Positions 14,758-15,584 of a DNA stretch of 15,584 nt are shown one piece after another. The notes under the pieces are model-generated. The model saw only the letters and a program-made list of their open reading frames with translations, did not search any database and had not been told where the DNA came from. Made by a program: the position numbers and the translations under genes. The stretch lies in the NCBI GenBank assembly GCA_905205975.1, contig CAJLFQ010000053.1, positions 1-15,584 of the forward strand, read 5' to 3'. Each line of letters begins with the position of its first letter. The first letter of the stretch is position 1. The DNA comes from an uncultured Eubacteriales bacterium. GTDB lineage: Bacteria > Bacillota > Clostridia > Oscillospirales > QAMX01.

Positions 14758-14832
14758 ATGGCAGTTAAAAACCATGCACAACTCGCGAAGGGTTAGAATG
14801 ACAAGCGCATCGGCGATCCGCTGAATGAAAAC
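14758..14832 (+). pseudogene. Interrupted N-terminal remnant in frame with the toxin-type domain
   Basis: ATG at 14758, preceded by AGGAACGG (14744-14751), opens a 12-codon frame (MAVKNHAQLAKG) closed by TAG at 14794-14796. The same frame then continues without stops (NDKRIGDPLNEN) into the downstream toxin-type domain. The arrangement suggests either a longer gene broken by a nonsense mutation or recombination that left a junction just upstream of the domain. The domain gene itself ends with TAG, so stop-codon reassignment is not indicated. Confidence 0.5.
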
Positions 14833-15186
14833 GTGCAAAAGGTCGCGCCGCTGAAATCGTACTTCGATGTGGCGGTGCACGGGTCCCCGACCGCCGTCGG
14901 ATTCGGGACAGCAAAGGCAAATATGTCCCCGCGTCTGCTCGCGGCCATCATCCGGCACACCAAAGGGTGGAACGGACAGAATATCCGCTTGCTGTCTTGC
15001 AGCACAGGACAGCGGATCGGTGATGCGTATTGTTTTGCAGAGGAATTGGCCAACGTGCTTGGGGTTAAAGTAAAGGCACCAAACGATTTACTTTACATAA
15101 ACGTACACGGGCAGACAAGGATCGGAAAAACAGGTAACGGGGAAATGATTCTATTTTCTCCGAATCAGCGAGGAAGAAGGAAGTAG
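14833..15186 (+). CDS. Detached polymorphic-toxin C-terminal domain, clan-CD peptidase-like
   Basis: A frame of up to 117 residues from GTG 14833, with no ribosome site; it is open further left to the TAG at 14794. I recognise the pattern (VHGSPTAVGFG, NMSPRLL, WNGQNIRLLSCSTG, FAEELANVLGVKVKAPNDLL) as one that occurs at the C-termini of large Rhs/WapA-type toxins of Firmicutes. His16 in VHGS and Cys56 in LLSCSTG, 40 residues apart and each after a hydrophobic strand, fit the dyad of clan-CD cysteine peptidases (caspase and C80 type). This enzymatic reading is inference. The large N-terminal body is absent, so this is a displaced or truncated toxin tip. An acidic gene follows 3 bp after the stop, as expected for cognate immunity. 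Confidence 0.62.
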   Translation: MQKVAPLKSYFDVAVHGSPTAVGFGTAKANMSPRLLAAIIRHTKGWNGQNIRLLSCSTGQRIGDAYCFAEELANVLGVKVKAPNDLLYINVHGQTRIGKTGNGEMILFSPNQRGRRK

Positions 15187-15189
15187 TGT

Positions 15190-15501
15190 ATGGAATTTGG
15201 CTTTTTCAAAGGGCTCCCACACACAGATAGCAGTGAAGACTTTTCTAAATACCGTCAATATAAGAATTCCATTCCGAAAGCCGCTGTAATTGCACATATG
15301 AATTCGCTGGACGCCTGGTTGACATCCGAGCCTTCATATGAACTTTTCACCAAAGAACAAATACAAGCAGGTGTTATAGAGGACGGCGATTTTGTGTTCC
15401 CCTATGAGTTCCTGCACTACTACAAGAACTACGACATCGGCATTCCACCGGACTATGAGGCCTATCTGAAGCAAATCGGGGTGGGCGCGGGCTTGAACTG
15501 A
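15190..15501 (+). CDS. Putative immunity protein for the adjacent toxin-type domain
   Basis: A 103-residue acidic protein (about 15 Asp/Glu against 8 Lys/Arg) with no signal peptide or membrane segment. It starts 3 bp after the stop of the toxin-type domain, with an AGGAAGAAGGAAG ribosome site lying in that gene's last codons, so translation is probably coupled. Gene order, size, charge and cytoplasmic location are those of immunity proteins in polymorphic toxin systems. The sequence contains an aromatic-rich FVFPYEFLHYYKNYD segment and is predicted mostly helical. I cannot name an Imm family; the role rests on context. A GCGCGGG/CCCGCGC inverted repeat (15485-15509) spans its stop codon. Confidence 0.7.
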   Translation: MEFGFFKGLPHTDSSEDFSKYRQYKNSIPKAAVIAHMNSLDAWLTSEPSYELFTKEQIQAGVIEDGDFVFPYEFLHYYKNYDIGIPPDYEAYLKQIGVGAGLN

Positions 15502-15509
15502 ACCCGCGC
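15485..15509 (+). terminator. Weak candidate hairpin at the end of the immunity gene
   Basis: A perfect 7-bp stem, GCGCGGG (15485-15491) / CCCGCGC (15503-15509), with an 11-nt loop that contains the TGA stop. No T run follows (the next bases are TCCAAAC), so this could be a Rho-independent terminator only if imperfect, or an mRNA-stabilising structure. Confidence 0.25.
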
Positions 15510-15584
15510 TCCAAACAAAAATCAAACACCAACCTTCTGCGCGACAGTGCGCAGAAAAGGGCAATCAGAGCCGACCGGCTGCTT

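Noticed and set aside
15535..15556. A perfect TTCTGCGC/GCGCAGAA hairpin near the right edge, considered as a terminator
   Set aside because: It is followed by an A run rather than a T run on the plus strand and lacks a T run on the minus strand; the window ends too soon to judge its context.
1..15584. CRISPR array, tRNA genes, insertion-sequence ends or attachment-site duplications
   Set aside because: Reading both strands, I saw no regularly spaced direct repeats, no tRNA-like cloverleaf with a TTCRANY arm, no transposase motif and no duplicated flanks around the accessory island.

Overview
The window looks like the chromosome of an uncultured, GC-rich, probably gut- or rumen-associated anaerobe. 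The first 12 kb uses GC-rich codons, AGGAG-type ribosome binding sites, intracellular (signal-peptide-free) glycoside-processing proteins and a type A RNase P RNA. The small acidic genes and the toxin-type C-terminal domain at the right end resemble those of Clostridia. A GC-rich clostridial lineage is my best guess; Lentisphaerota (Victivallis-like, also rich in such glycosidase genes) is an alternative that sequence reading alone cannot exclude.

Region 1 (1-4627) is a tight operon behind a plausible extended -10 promoter: a TIM-barrel sugar isomerase/epimerase-like protein, a PmoA-family (DUF6807) protein, a TIM-barrel glycosidase-like protein and a Gfo/Idh/MocA oxidoreductase, closed by a strong hairpin terminator. 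Together they suggest intracellular processing of an imported glycoside, perhaps through an oxidised sugar intermediate. Region 2 (4669-7265) holds an organophosphate-antiporter-like MFS transporter and a processive membrane glycosyltransferase.

Region 3 (7283-9052) has the RNase P RNA gene with its own promoter, a TRIC/UPF0126 membrane protein that appears to start at TTG, and a serine-acetyltransferase-like hexapeptide protein whose near-consensus promoter lies inside the preceding gene. Region 4 (9154-11955) is a second carbohydrate pair: a GH123/DUF4091-like protein and a pectate-lyase-type beta-helix protein, ended by a strong terminator.

Region 5 (12097-13720) carries an AT-richer, divergent 3-methyladenine DNA glycosylase with its own extended -10 promoter, an agmatine-deiminase-superfamily protein, and an overlapping 57-residue protein with a CxxC...CxxC zinc-ribbon pattern. 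After a 359-bp stretch without a recognisable gene comes region 6 (14066-15501), an AT-richer accessory island. It contains two tandem paralogous small proteins, a 56-residue acidic protein, a detached polymorphic-toxin C-terminal domain with a clan-CD-like His/Cys pair, and an acidic small protein 3 bp downstream that is its likely immunity partner. Region 6 is the most novel part: it looks like a toxin/immunity reservoir without the large toxin body in view.
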